From GCA-002697625 sp002697625 (GTDB taxonomy: Bacteria; Bacteroidota; Bacteroidia; Flavobacteriales; BACL11), in NCBI GenBank assembly GCA_964004625.1, contig CAXFOB010000031.1, forward strand, positions 1 through 18,599: a DNA stretch of 18,599 nt. The letters are read 5' to 3'. This document shows positions 1 through 7,669 of this stretch, piece after piece. Numbering within the stretch: position 1 is the first letter of the stretch; each line of letters opens with the position of its first letter. Under the pieces are notes generated by a model, which saw only the letters and a program-made list of their open reading frames with translations, was not told the DNA's origin and made no database searches. The translations under genes and the position numbers were made by a program.

Positions 1-983
1 GGAAGGCCTCCGAAAAAACCCCTGTGTGTGCTGTTGCTTGTCAAAATATTTGGAATGAAGTAGCAAAAGAAAACAGTTTGCCTGAAGGGATTTCTTGTAT
101 TATAAATGGGGATTATCGTGTTGGAGAAATGATGACCAAAGATGATAGGATTCCTTTAGTTTCTGCCACAGGATCTACAAGAATGGGAAGATCTGTTGGT
201 GTTACGGTTGCTCAAAGGTTTGGAAAGTCTTTATTAGAATTGGGCGGAAATAACTCAATTATTATCACTCCAGATGCTGACTTGGAAATTACTATTATTG
301 GAGCGTTGTTTGGAGCTGTTGGTACCTGTGGACAAAGATGTACCTCTACAAGAAGGTTGATTATTCATGATTCTATTTATGATGAGGTGAAAAATAAACT
401 TGCTTCTGCTTATACACAATTAAAAATTGGAAACCCTTTGGATGAGGATAATCATGTTGGCCCTCTAATTGATAAAGAAGCTGTAAACATGTATTTAAAT
501 GCTGTTGAAAAAGCAAAAGAGGAGGGGGGTGATGTTTTGGTTGAGGGAGGAGTGTTAAGCGGAAAGGGTTATGAAAGCGGGTGTTATGTAAAGCCTGTAA
601 TTATTGAGGCAAAAAACCACTTCCAAATTGTACAAGAAGAAACTTTTGCTCCTGTCCTGTATATAATGAAATATGCTGAATTAGAAGAAGCTATTCAGAT
701 GCAAAACGATGTGAAACAAGGGTTGTCCTCTGCTATTATGACGACTAATTTGCGTGAGTCTGAAAAATTCCTTTCTGCTGCGGGTTCCGATTGCGGTATT
801 GCAAATGTCAATATTGGCACTTCGGGGGCTGAAATTGGTGGTGCTTTTGGGGGAGAAAAAGAAACCGGGGGTGGAAGAGAAAGCGGTTCGGATGCTTGGA
901 AAATTTATATGAGAAGGCAAACTAATACTATAAACTATACTAAAGATCTTCCATTAGCGCAGGGTATAAAATTCGATTTATAA
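1..983 (+). CDS. Aldehyde dehydrogenase, ALDH7 / piperidine-6-carboxylate dehydrogenase type (5'-truncated)
   Basis: The reading frame is open from the left edge (first whole codon at 3, giving K-A-S-E-K-T-P), so the N-terminal NAD-binding part lies outside the window. What remains covers the catalytic domain. LLELGGNNS carries the general-base Glu (codon about 237-239), and GTCGQRCTSTRRL carries the nucleophilic Cys (codon 339-341). The end, GGGRESGSDAWKIYMRRQ then NTINY, is typical of the antiquitin/ALDH7 family. Members oxidise alpha-aminoadipate semialdehyde (in equilibrium with piperidine-6-carboxylate) to 2-aminoadipate with NAD, in lysine breakdown; this is family knowledge, and the substrate here is inferred. 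The protein is soluble and presumably cytosolic. No lysine-pathway partner is visible, since the upstream side is cut off. The coding strand is clearly G- and T-rich. Family assignment is firm, exact substrate less so. Confidence 0.93.
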   Translation, partial: KASEKTPVCAVACQNIWNEVAKENSLPEGISCIINGDYRVGEMMTKDDRIPLVSATGSTRMGRSVGVTVAQRFGKSLLELGGNNSIIITPDADLEITIIGALFGAVGTCGQRCTSTRRLIIHDSIYDEVKNKLASAYTQLKIGNPLDEDNHVGPLIDKEAVNMYLNAVEKAKEEGGDVLVEGGVLSGKGYESGCYVKPVIIEAKNHFQIVQEETFAPVLYIMKYAELEEAIQMQNDVKQGLSSAIMTTNLRESEKFLSAAGSDCGIANVNIGTSGAEIGGAFGGEKETGGGRESGSDAWKIYMRRQTNTINYTKDLPLAQGIKFDL

Positions 984-1017
984 GATTTTTGGTGTTGTTT
1001 AAACCTCTTGGGGGAAT

Positions 1018-1034
1018 ATTATGCTATGCATAAT
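1018..1034. promoter_or_regulatory. Perfect dyad ATTATGC-N3-GCATAAT, possible operator
   Basis: A 7-bp perfect inverted repeat separated by TAT lies in the 92-bp gap between the aldehyde dehydrogenase and the beta-hydroxylase gene, about 19 bp upstream of the putative -7 element. Its half-site recurs as the palindrome TTATGCATAA at 5981-5990. It could be a repressor site for the downstream gene or a small hairpin. It is not followed by a T-run, so it is not a typical terminator. The role is inferred from position only. Confidence 0.3.
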
Positions 1035-1052
1035 GTTTAATTTTCTTATTTA

Positions 1053-1060
1053 TATTTTTG
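1053..1060 (+). promoter_or_regulatory. Putative Bacteroidota -7 element (TATTTTTG)
   Basis: TATTTTTG fits the Bacteroidota sigma-A -7 consensus TAnnTTTG and ends 15 nt before the ATG at 1076. No TTG -33 element is seen at the usual distance, so this rests on the -7 match and its position. Confidence 0.4.
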
Positions 1061-1075
1061 TAGAAAAATTAAAAC

Positions 1076-1777
1076 ATGCAAAACAATAGAAGTCGTTTGT
1101 TTAAGTTTTTCAGAGACTCTAACCTATCACTTTATAACTGTAAAATAAAAACTCCCGCTTATTTAAATTTAGAAGAATATTTTCCTGAGTATCGTGTATT
1201 AGAGGAGAGTTGGGAAGAAATTAAAGAGGAAATAGAGGGGGTTGTAAACTCTGGAAAAAAACTTCCTAAATTTCATGAATTAGATGATGGTCAAGAACAC
1301 ATTTCTGACAACGATGGTTTGTCTTGGAGTTTGTTAAATTTGTTGTTGTATGGTATGTGGCACAAAAAAAACTCAACGTTGTGCCCAAAAACAACATCTT
1401 TATTAAAAAAAATGAAGGGTGTAACAAGTGCATACTTTTCTGTTTTGTCTCCTGGAAAACATATTCCTCCTCACAAAGGGCCTTATAAAGGAATTATCAG
1501 GTATCAGCTTGCTATAAGCGTTCCTAAAAAGGGAGTGTGTAAAATAATTGTTGACGATAAAGATTTTTTTTGGGTCGAGGGAAAAAGTGTTTTGTTTGAT
1601 GACACTTATACCCACGAGGTGATTAACAACACCAAAGAACATAGAATAGCTTTGTTGTTAGATATAAAAAGAAGGGTTCCTGGGTTTTGGATGAGACAAT
1701 ATGATAAATTTGTGTTTTTGTTGATACAATTTTTGGTAATTTTAAATAAAACTTTTAGTAAATCAAAAATTAATTAG
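1076..1777 (+). CDS. Aspartyl/asparaginyl beta-hydroxylase-family Fe(II)/2-oxoglutarate dioxygenase
   Basis: The 233-residue protein matches the aspartyl/asparaginyl beta-hydroxylase (LpxO-like) fold. The core SVLSPGKHIPPHKGPYKG (about 122-139) gives the first iron ligand His133. IIRYQL follows with Arg142. WVEGKSVLFDDTYTHEVIN (about 166-184) gives His180, and Arg190 is placed to bind 2-oxoglutarate. Family members hydroxylate either Asp/Asn side chains or lipid A acyl chains; the sequence does not tell which. A hydrophobic stretch near the C-terminus (about 211-224, FVFLLIQFLVIL) followed by a basic tail suggests membrane attachment, which would favour a lipid or envelope substrate. This is inference. 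The ATG at 1076 is the only good start, 15 nt after a -7-like element. It converges on the M28 peptidase gene with a 61-bp gap and no clear hairpin. Confidence 0.85.
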   Translation: MQNNRSRLFKFFRDSNLSLYNCKIKTPAYLNLEEYFPEYRVLEESWEEIKEEIEGVVNSGKKLPKFHELDDGQEHISDNDGLSWSLLNLLLYGMWHKKNSTLCPKTTSLLKKMKGVTSAYFSVLSPGKHIPPHKGPYKGIIRYQLAISVPKKGVCKIIVDDKDFFWVEGKSVLFDDTYTHEVINNTKEHRIALLLDIKRRVPGFWMRQYDKFVFLLIQFLVILNKTFSKSKIN

Positions 1778-1838
1778 TTTTAATAAATCTTTCTTTTTTT
1801 AATTTTTTATAAGTATTAATTTTCACTACATTTAAATC

Positions 1839-2870
1839 TTATTGTACGTTATCTAACACGATTCTTTCTTCTCTGTTTACAACTTCCCAAGCGGTTAAAA
1901 ATATAAAACGAGCTATTTTCCGGATCTTGTCAAAATCTATCTTTTCAATAGTATCTGTTGCTTTGTGATAGTCTTCATGAATTCCGTTAAAATAAAAAAT
2001 TACTGGAATGTTATTTTTAGCAAAGTTATAATGATCTGAACGATAGTAGTATCTGTTAGGGTCCTCCTCTGAATTAAAAGTGTAGTCTAACTCAAGATTA
2101 ATGTGTTTTTTGTTTACTTCTTCACTTAAATTATGTAGGTCGGTACTTAACCTGTCTGATCCTATTAAATAAACATAATTTGGTTGGGTATGAAAATCTC
2201 CTATTCTTCCAATCATATCAATGTTAAGATTACATACCGTGTTTTTTAATGGATAGATTGGGTGGTCTGTATAATATTTGCTTCCTAAAAGTCCTTTTTC
2301 TTCGCCAGAAACAGCCATTATTAAAACTGATCTCCTTGGTCCAAACCCTTCTTTTTTAGCTAACATAAAAGCCTCTGCTATTTCCATTGCCGCAACAGTT
2401 CCGCTAGCATCATCATCTGCTCCATTAAAAATTAAACTGTCATGTTTTCCTAAATGATCATAGTGAGCTGTGATAATGATTAGTTCTTCTTTTAAATCCG
2501 ATCCTTCAATATATCCTAAAACATTTTCTCCCTTAATATATTTATTTACACCAAGTAATTTTTTAATTATGTCAATATCACAATCATCACACTTACACAA
2601 GTGTCTTCCCTTTTTTACTCTAAATTTCTGGTAATAGGAGTTGTTTTTATATGGCGGTATTCCTATGTTTTTAAAATGATTCATTATATATTCCGCTGCC
2701 ATTTTTTGCCCTTTTTTTCCTGTTTCTCTTCCTTCTAAAGAGTCTGATGCAAGAATCGACATATGTTTATATAAATCTAATGATGTAATTGTTTGTGAAA
2801 ATCTAATTTTTTCTTGACAAAACAATGATGTTGAAACAAATAGTGTTATAAAAAAAATTGGTTGTTTCAT
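1839..2870 (-). CDS. Secreted M28-family zinc aminopeptidase
   Basis: A 343-residue exported metallopeptidase. I place the start at the ATG whose codon ends at 2870. The longer frame begins with TTG at 2894 inside rpiB and would put eight residues before a good signal peptide (MKQPIFFITLFVSTSLFC-QE). The M28 metal ligands are all present: His136 in AHYDHLG, the Asp in NGADDDASG (152-154), Glu190/191 in SGEEKGLLGS, Asp218 in NIDMIGR and His302 in HEDYHKATDT. This predicts a co-catalytic two-zinc exo-peptidase acting in the periplasm or outside. Before the catalytic core, residues 92-97 read CKCDDC, an unusual cysteine cluster. The gene sits 14 nt after the rpiB stop and is probably co-transcribed with it; the link is likely positional rather than metabolic. 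There is no Por sorting domain, so it is probably periplasmic. Confidence 0.9.
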   Translation of the reverse strand: MKQPIFFITLFVSTSLFCQEKIRFSQTITSLDLYKHMSILASDSLEGRETGKKGQKMAAEYIMNHFKNIGIPPYKNNSYYQKFRVKKGRHLCKCDDCDIDIIKKLLGVNKYIKGENVLGYIEGSDLKEELIIITAHYDHLGKHDSLIFNGADDDASGTVAAMEIAEAFMLAKKEGFGPRRSVLIMAVSGEEKGLLGSKYYTDHPIYPLKNTVCNLNIDMIGRIGDFHTQPNYVYLIGSDRLSTDLHNLSEEVNKKHINLELDYTFNSEEDPNRYYYRSDHYNFAKNNIPVIFYFNGIHEDYHKATDTIEKIDFDKIRKIARFIFLTAWEVVNREERIVLDNVQ

Positions 2871-2884
2871 TTTTAATATTTCTT

Positions 2885-3316
2885 TTAACAACAAGATATT
2901 TTTTTTACTCTTCTTTCGTGTCTTCCTCCCTCAAACTCAGTTGAAAGAAAAGATTTTACAATCCCAATAACCTCTTTCCAACTTAAATGTCGAGCAGGCA
3001 TAGTTAAAACATTTGCATTGTTATGAAGTCTAGATTGTTCTGCTATATGATTATTCCAACATAAAGCGGCTCTAATTCCCTGGTGTTTATTTGCTGACAT
3101 ATTTATTCCGTTTCCTGTTCCACAAAATTGTATTCCTAAATTGTTTTCTCCTTTTTCAATACTTTCCGCAAGTTGATGTGCAAAATCAGGATAGTCTACA
3201 CTTTCTAAAGAAAAACAACCAAAATCTGATACTTCATAATTTTTAGTTTCTAAAAAAAATTTTAATTTTTCTTTGTACTCAAACCCTGCATGATCACAAG
3301 CTAATCCTATTTTCAT
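2885..3316 (-). CDS. rpiB: Ribose-5-phosphate isomerase B
   Basis: A 143-residue RpiB, the usual length. It interconverts ribose 5-phosphate and ribulose 5-phosphate in the non-oxidative pentose phosphate pathway. Visible marks are the N-terminal KIGLACDHAG (Asp8, His9), the catalytic loop FCGTGNGINM with Cys65, CWNNHIAEQSRLHNNANVL containing His98, and the phosphate-contact tail GGRHERRV. LacA/RpiB-type galactose-6-phosphate isomerases are related, but the length and the CGTGNG loop fit RpiB. It is the first gene of an apparent two-gene unit with the M28 peptidase. A -7-like TACTTTTG lies about 44 nt upstream of the ATG. Confidence 0.95.
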   Translation of the reverse strand: MKIGLACDHAGFEYKEKLKFFLETKNYEVSDFGCFSLESVDYPDFAHQLAESIEKGENNLGIQFCGTGNGINMSANKHQGIRAALCWNNHIAEQSRLHNNANVLTMPARHLSWKEVIGIVKSFLSTEFEGGRHERRVKKISCC

Positions 3317-3805
3317 TATAATATATTTTAGTGTTAATATTTTTTCGTGCTCTAATGTACAAAAGTAAGGACTTATTAATAATTTATGTTTTGTTTTTGT
3401 TTATAACTTTTTAACTAAAAAACATAACTATTTTTTTTTATATTTTTAAATTTTACAAGCAATTTATAGTCTATTATTGTCAAGTAATTTTACTTTTTTT
3501 TCTTATTGATTTTTTAACTCTGTTATTAACAAATTTAATCCTTAAAATTAATATTTTTTATTAAGTTTTTTTGTTTATTTCAATATTAACAGTCTAGTGT
3601 TTTTTGTTAGTAAATTATATAAATCACTAAAATTCAACATCTAAAAATTAACATTTTTTTTTCTCAAAGTTAAAATCTATTAAAAATTTATAAATACAAA
3701 TCTTTATTTAAATTATTTTCAACTGTATTAACAGACATTATTATTATTCTTTATTTATTTTAATTTTTTTAAAACCTAAAAATAATATATATAGTCTTAA
3801 TAACT
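3317..3805. other. 489-bp very AT-rich intergenic region with repeated ATTAACA words
   Basis: No open frame with a credible start and composition is present on either strand. The DNA is extremely A/T-rich with long T-runs. The word ATTAACA occurs four times on the plus strand, within nonamers TTATTAACA (3523-3531), ATATTAACA (3583-3591), AAATTAACA (3645-3653) and GTATTAACA (3725-3733). ATATTAACA also occurs once on the minus strand at 3332-3340. The region must carry the rpiB promoter and the end of the RNase R transcript, but no good hairpin terminator was found. DnaA-box resemblance is discussed under findings. Confidence 0.7.
3360..3367 (-). promoter_or_regulatory. rpiB: Putative -7 element for rpiB-M28 (TACTTTTG)
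   Basis: Read on the minus strand, TACTTTTG fits TAnnTTTG. It would give a leader of roughly 35-40 nt before the rpiB ATG at 3316. I see no TTG at the -33 position. Confidence 0.4.
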
Positions 3806-5938
3806 TTATACTAAAACAAAATCAATTTGTTTTTTATATAAGTCAGTATTTTTAATTTTAATTTTTACCTTATCTCCTAATTGGAATTTTTTATTAGTAG
3901 ATTTTCCTTTAATGGAATAAGTTTTTTTGTCTAATAAAAAAAAATCTCCTTTTATATTATTAATTCTTACTAATCCTTCACATTTATTTTTTTCTAATTC
4001 TATATAAATTCCCCATTCTGTTACTCCAGAAATAATACCATTAAAAATTTCACCAACTTTATCTTTTAAAAATTTTGTTTGCATGTATTTTATAGAATCT
4101 CTTTCTGCCATGGATGCATCTTTTTCTTTTTCAGAAGTATATTTACAAATGTTTTCTATTTTATTTTGAGAAACAGATTTTTTTCCATTCAAATATTTTT
4201 CTAGTAACCGATGTATAATTAAATCAGGATACCTTCTTATAGGAGATGTAAAATGAGAATAATAATCAAAATTTAAACCATAATGACCAATATTATTTGT
4301 AGAATAAATTGCTTTACTCATACTTCTAATAGTTAAAGTTTCAATCAAATTACTTTCTGGTTTACCTTTTACATTTTTAAGAATAGTATTTAATGAAGAA
4401 GAAAGATTTTTTGTTGAAGTTTGGTTAATTGAATAACCAAATTTTTTAATAATATTATTTAATGAGTTAATTTTATCTTCATCTGGTTTATCATGTACTC
4501 GATAGATAAAAGTTCTTTGTTTTTCTCCTTTTTTTATAAACCCTATTTCTTTTGCAACTATTTTATTAGCAATTAACATAAACTCTTCAATAAGATGATT
4601 AGTATCTATTGTTTCTTTAAAAAAAACATCAATAGGATTATTATCCTTATCAAGGATAAACTTTACTTCTTGTCTATCAAAATTTATAGATCCTGAAGAA
4701 AATCTATTTTTTCTAAAAATTTTAGATATTTTATTTAAAATTAATAATTCTTCTGAAAACATACCAATTTTATTATCAATAATATCCTGAGCTTCTTGGT
4801 ATGTAAACCTTTTATTAGAATGTATTATTGTTTTTTTTATTTGATGAGATAATATTTCTGATTTTTCACTAATTTCAATAATTACCGAATAACACAACCG
4901 ATCTACTCCTGATTTTAAAGAACAAATTTGGTTTGATAAAATTTCTGGTAACATAGGAACTACCCTATCTACTAAATAAACAGATGTAGATCTTTCAGCA
5001 GCTTCAACATCTATAATACTATTTTCTTTTACATAATAACTAACATCTGCTATATGTATTCCAACTTCCCAATTTCCATTTTTAAGTTTTTTAACAGACA
5101 ACGCATCATCATAATCTTTAGCGTCTACTGGATCAATTGTAAATGTAGGAGTTTTTCTAAAATCAACTCTATTTTTAATTTCTGACGTTGGTATTTTTAA
5201 AGGAATTTTTTCTGCTTCTTTTTCTACATATTTAGGAAATTCAGGATTTAAATTATATTGGTATAAAATAGAATGTATTTCTGTATTATGTTCATTTGGA
5301 TTACCTATAACTTTGATTATTTTACCTACAGGGTTTTTTTGAGATTCATCCCATTTTACAACTTTCACTAATACTTTTTTACCTATAACTAAAGGATTTA
5401 ATTGAGATTTTGGTATAAAAACATCGAAAGGAATAGATTTATCAGGAATTAAAAAACCAAAACCATTAACTTCTTCTAATAACCCAACAAAAGTATCTTG
5501 TTTTCTTTCTATTACTTTTAATACTTCTCCTTGTAATTTTCCTCTTTTTTTAGGAAATACCAAAACTTCTACAACATCATTTTTTAATGAAAAGAAACTA
5601 TATTCATTAAGAATAAAAACATCTTCCTCTATACCTTCTACATCAATATAAATACCAGAATTTACCGAAGTATTAACCACCCCAATTACTTTGTGTGCAG
5701 ACTGTATTAATTTGAAAGTTCCTTTTTTTTCTTCTCTCAAAACACCTGATTTTGATAAAGAAATCATAACTTCATTTAAAAGAATTTTTACTCCCAATTC
5801 TTTTATTTTTAATATTTTAGAAACCTGTTTGTAGTTGAGTTGTTTTAAGGGGTTTTCTTTAAATATAGAAAGAACCAAACCTTCAAGTTGTTTTTTTGTA
5901 AATCCTTTATTTTTTCTCTTTTTTCGTTTTTTATTCAT
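3806..5938 (-). CDS. rnr: Ribonuclease R (RNB-family 3'-5' exoribonuclease)
   Basis: At 710 residues this is normal RNase R size. Domains in order: a basic N-terminus and winged-helix region (about 1-75), cold-shock/OB domains (about 82-212), the RNB catalytic domain (about 257-580) and a C-terminal S1 domain (about 627-710). The active-site aspartates sit in TIDPVDAKDYDDAL (Asp269, 275, 277, 278), spaced as in E. coli RNase R. HFTSPIRRYPDLIIHRLLE (562-580) is the second hallmark. The enzyme degrades structured RNA and takes part in mRNA and rRNA quality control. The protein stops right after S1 and lacks the long basic tail of enterobacterial RNase R. The gene's DNA is markedly more AT-rich than its neighbours: sampled 60-base lines give about 25-28% GC against 35-45% in fabF and the dehydrogenase. 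It is divergent from the lipoprotein gene with 44 bp between starts. Confidence 0.96.
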   Translation of the reverse strand: MNKKRKKRKNKGFTKKQLEGLVLSIFKENPLKQLNYKQVSKILKIKELGVKILLNEVMISLSKSGVLREEKKGTFKLIQSAHKVIGVVNTSVNSGIYIDVEGIEEDVFILNEYSFFSLKNDVVEVLVFPKKRGKLQGEVLKVIERKQDTFVGLLEEVNGFGFLIPDKSIPFDVFIPKSQLNPLVIGKKVLVKVVKWDESQKNPVGKIIKVIGNPNEHNTEIHSILYQYNLNPEFPKYVEKEAEKIPLKIPTSEIKNRVDFRKTPTFTIDPVDAKDYDDALSVKKLKNGNWEVGIHIADVSYYVKENSIIDVEAAERSTSVYLVDRVVPMLPEILSNQICSLKSGVDRLCYSVIIEISEKSEILSHQIKKTIIHSNKRFTYQEAQDIIDNKIGMFSEELLILNKISKIFRKNRFSSGSINFDRQEVKFILDKDNNPIDVFFKETIDTNHLIEEFMLIANKIVAKEIGFIKKGEKQRTFIYRVHDKPDEDKINSLNNIIKKFGYSINQTSTKNLSSSLNTILKNVKGKPESNLIETLTIRSMSKAIYSTNNIGHYGLNFDYYSHFTSPIRRYPDLIIHRLLEKYLNGKKSVSQNKIENICKYTSEKEKDASMAERDSIKYMQTKFLKDKVGEIFNGIISGVTEWGIYIELEKNKCEGLVRINNIKGDFFLLDKKTYSIKGKSTNKKFQLGDKVKIKIKNTDLYKKQIDFVLV

Positions 5939-5982
5939 TATTTTAAATAATATTGCTAAATTAAATTTCTTTTATCGTCATT

Positions 5983-6213
5983 ATGCATAAAAAAAGTATT
6001 TTCATTTTATTGTTATTCACAATTATAGTTAGTTCTTGTAGATTTAAAAAAGAAGTTTCTTGTCCATCTTTTGATATAGAACAACCAGAGGCTGAAAAAA
6101 AGAAAAAAAAATCAAAATACAGTATAGTAATTTTAAAAGATGGAAAAAGGATAAACAGTAAAAAAAGAAGAAACAAATCTAAAAACAAGCTTTTTAGGAA
6201 AAAAATGTATTAA
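5983..6213 (+). CDS. Small basic lipoprotein, function unknown
   Basis: The 76-residue frame starts MHKKSIFILLLFTIIVSSC, a signal peptide whose VSSC fits a lipobox with Cys19 as the lipidated residue. The mature part is short, with SCPSFDIEQPEAE, a run of five lysines and a very basic C-terminal third rich in Lys and Arg. I recognise no domain. The basic tail could contact the cell wall, RNA or anionic lipids, but this is a guess. It is transcribed away from RNase R and ends 52 bp before the propeller protein, so the two may share a transcript. An overlapping minus-strand frame (5961-6188) is Phe/Leu-rich and is judged a shadow. Confidence 0.65.
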   Translation: MHKKSIFILLLFTIIVSSCRFKKEVSCPSFDIEQPEAEKKKKKSKYSIVILKDGKRINSKKRRNKSKNKLFRKKMY

Positions 6214-6265
6214 AAAATGTAACAAAAAACAACAGTCAGTGTAAGTACTAATATATACGATTATT

Positions 6266-7474
6266 ATGAAGAAAAAACTTACAACACTATTGTCTCTTAT
6301 TACTTTTTGTCTTTATCCACAGTCCGAAAACTGGAAAATATATAATAATTTAAACTCTCCCCTGCCAAACAATAAAATAACATCAACAACTATAGATAAT
6401 GAAGGAAAGATATTTTTCGGTACACATAATGGTCTTGTTGTTTATGATGGAGAGACGTGGAAAAACTATAATGAAAAAAACAGCTTAATTAGTTCTAATA
6501 AAATATTAGATATTTCTGTCGATAATTTCAACAATAAATGGATAGGCACCCCATTGGGATTGGTGATATATAAAGAGGGTGTGTTTAAGACAATCAACAC
6601 CCAAAACAGTAAGTTTCCGTCAGACAAAATACGAAAAATAATAATAAAAGGAAGTAAAAAGTACTTAGCAACAGCAAAAGGAATTGTAATAATTTCTTTA
6701 AAAGACACAATAATAATAAATAAACAAACAAACAGCCTTCCAGACGAAAACATTATAACGTTAGAATTAGACAATAGGGAAAACATCTGGCTTGGAACAA
6801 ATTCCGGTCTAATTTACTACAACAAAAAGGAATTAAAATTTTTTAATAAAGAAAATTCAAAATTACCAGACAACCACATTTGGAGACTGCAAACAGACAA
6901 GGAAACGGTTTGGGTAGGAACAAAAAAAGGGTTGGTAAAAATATCAGATACAGACTGGCAGGTTTTTACAAAGAAAAACAGTGGCCTACCGTCAAACATC
7001 ATCACCGACATTACTAAAGATGAATATAATAGAATCTGGGTAGGAACAACCAGAGGGGTTGTTACTTACAATGGATACGAGTGGAAAAACTATAAAACAA
7101 AGAAAAACCTAAAAACAATATTTAGTATTTATATTGACAAAAACGACAATAAATGGTTAAGCACAGAGAAAGCTCTTATTGTATTAAATGAACAAGGGGT
7201 GTCTGTTTTAAATAACAAGAAACCAAACAAACCATCATATTTCAATGTGTTAGACAACACCAAAATAGAGTATTTCCTTCCTCAATCGTCTAATGTAGAA
7301 ATAAAGATATATAACAATCAAGGAGAGTTGGTAGACGTAATTTTAGAGGAGAAAATGTTAAAAGGAAAGCATCATTTTTATTACAACACAGACAGTTTAA
7401 CTACCGGATCTTATTTATGTAGGTTTAAAACAAAAAAACTATCATTAACAAAAAAACTAATTGTTATGAAATAA
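6266..7474 (+). CDS. Secreted seven-repeat beta-propeller (Reg_prop-like) protein with Por/T9SS C-terminal sorting domain
   Basis: The 402-residue protein has an N-terminal signal peptide (MKKKLTTLLSLITFCLYPQS). Seven repeats of about 41 residues follow (about 28-310), each with a turn such as SPLPNN, SGLPSN or SLPDEN, then a strand ending in a WVGT/GL-like motif, for example IWVGTTRGVVTYNG at 257-270. This is the pattern of two-component-regulator propeller repeats, and seven copies would close one propeller. Residues about 328-402 (NVEIKIYNNQGELV, then GSYLCRF and KKLIVMK) form a type A sorting domain, so the protein should be exported by the type IX system and attached or released at the surface. 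It lacks the transmembrane, kinase and DNA-binding parts of hybrid sensors, so it is probably a stand-alone binding protein. The ligand is unknown. The bidirectional terminator at 7495-7522 ends the transcript. Confidence 0.88.
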   Translation: MKKKLTTLLSLITFCLYPQSENWKIYNNLNSPLPNNKITSTTIDNEGKIFFGTHNGLVVYDGETWKNYNEKNSLISSNKILDISVDNFNNKWIGTPLGLVIYKEGVFKTINTQNSKFPSDKIRKIIIKGSKKYLATAKGIVIISLKDTIIINKQTNSLPDENIITLELDNRENIWLGTNSGLIYYNKKELKFFNKENSKLPDNHIWRLQTDKETVWVGTKKGLVKISDTDWQVFTKKNSGLPSNIITDITKDEYNRIWVGTTRGVVTYNGYEWKNYKTKKNLKTIFSIYIDKNDNKWLSTEKALIVLNEQGVSVLNNKKPNKPSYFNVLDNTKIEYFLPQSSNVEIKIYNNQGELVDVILEEKMLKGKHHFYYNTDSLTTGSYLCRFKTKKLSLTKKLIVMK

Positions 7475-7494
7475 AAAGAAATTTGGTTAATACG

Positions 7495-7522
7495 AAAAAA
7501 GCCGGATATAACCGGCTTTTTT
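7495..7522. terminator. Bidirectional intrinsic terminator
   Basis: The stem GCCGG (7501-7505) / CCGGC (7512-7516) with a 6-nt loop is flanked by A6 and T6. It can end the propeller-protein transcript on the plus strand and the tRNA-Asn transcript on the minus strand, only 9 bases from the tRNA 3' end. Confidence 0.9.
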
Positions 7523-7525
7523 ATG

Positions 7526-7599
7526 CTCCCCCTCTAGGACTCGAACCTAGGACCCTCTGATTAACAGTCAGATGCTCTAACCAGCTGAGCTAAGGAGGA
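7526..7599 (-). tRNA. tRNA-Asn (anticodon GTT)
   Basis: On the minus strand a 74-nt cloverleaf can be drawn. The acceptor is TCCTCCT / AGGGGGA with discriminator G and one G-T pair. The D-arm is GCTCAGCTGGTTAGAGC, the anticodon arm TCTGA-CTGTTAA-TCAGA with anticodon GTT, and the T-arm CTAGG-TTCGAGT-CCTAG. CCA is not encoded. A hairpin terminator follows at once. No integrase or repeated tRNA 3' end is nearby, so there is no sign of use as an attachment site. Confidence 0.97.
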
Positions 7600-7650
7600 A
7601 TTTCTTCAAAATTTGTCCGCAATATTAAGACTAATCATTTAATTAAACAA

Positions 7651-7658
7651 TATATTTG
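7651..7658 (+). promoter_or_regulatory. Putative -7 element for the PfkB kinase (TATATTTG)
   Basis: TATATTTG matches TAnnTTTG exactly and ends 11 nt before the ATG at 7670, implying a leader of only a few nucleotides. The nearest upstream TTG (7613-7615) is 35 nt away, too far for a canonical -33 element. Confidence 0.5.
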
Positions 7659-7669
7659 TAAAAAAAAAA

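Noticed and set aside
1023..1050. Possible dif site (GCTATGCATAA-TGTTTA-...) near a skew change
   Set aside because: The XerC-like half resembles E. coli dif, but the XerD half, normally the best conserved, matches poorly, so the resemblance may be chance.
5961..6188. Minus-strand 75-codon frame opposite the lipoprotein
   Set aside because: Low-complexity Phe/Leu-rich product, antisense to a frame with a proper signal peptide and lipobox, so treated as a shadow.
7526..7599. tRNA-Asn as an integration site for a mobile element
   Set aside because: No integrase, no duplicated tRNA 3' end and only core genes on both sides.
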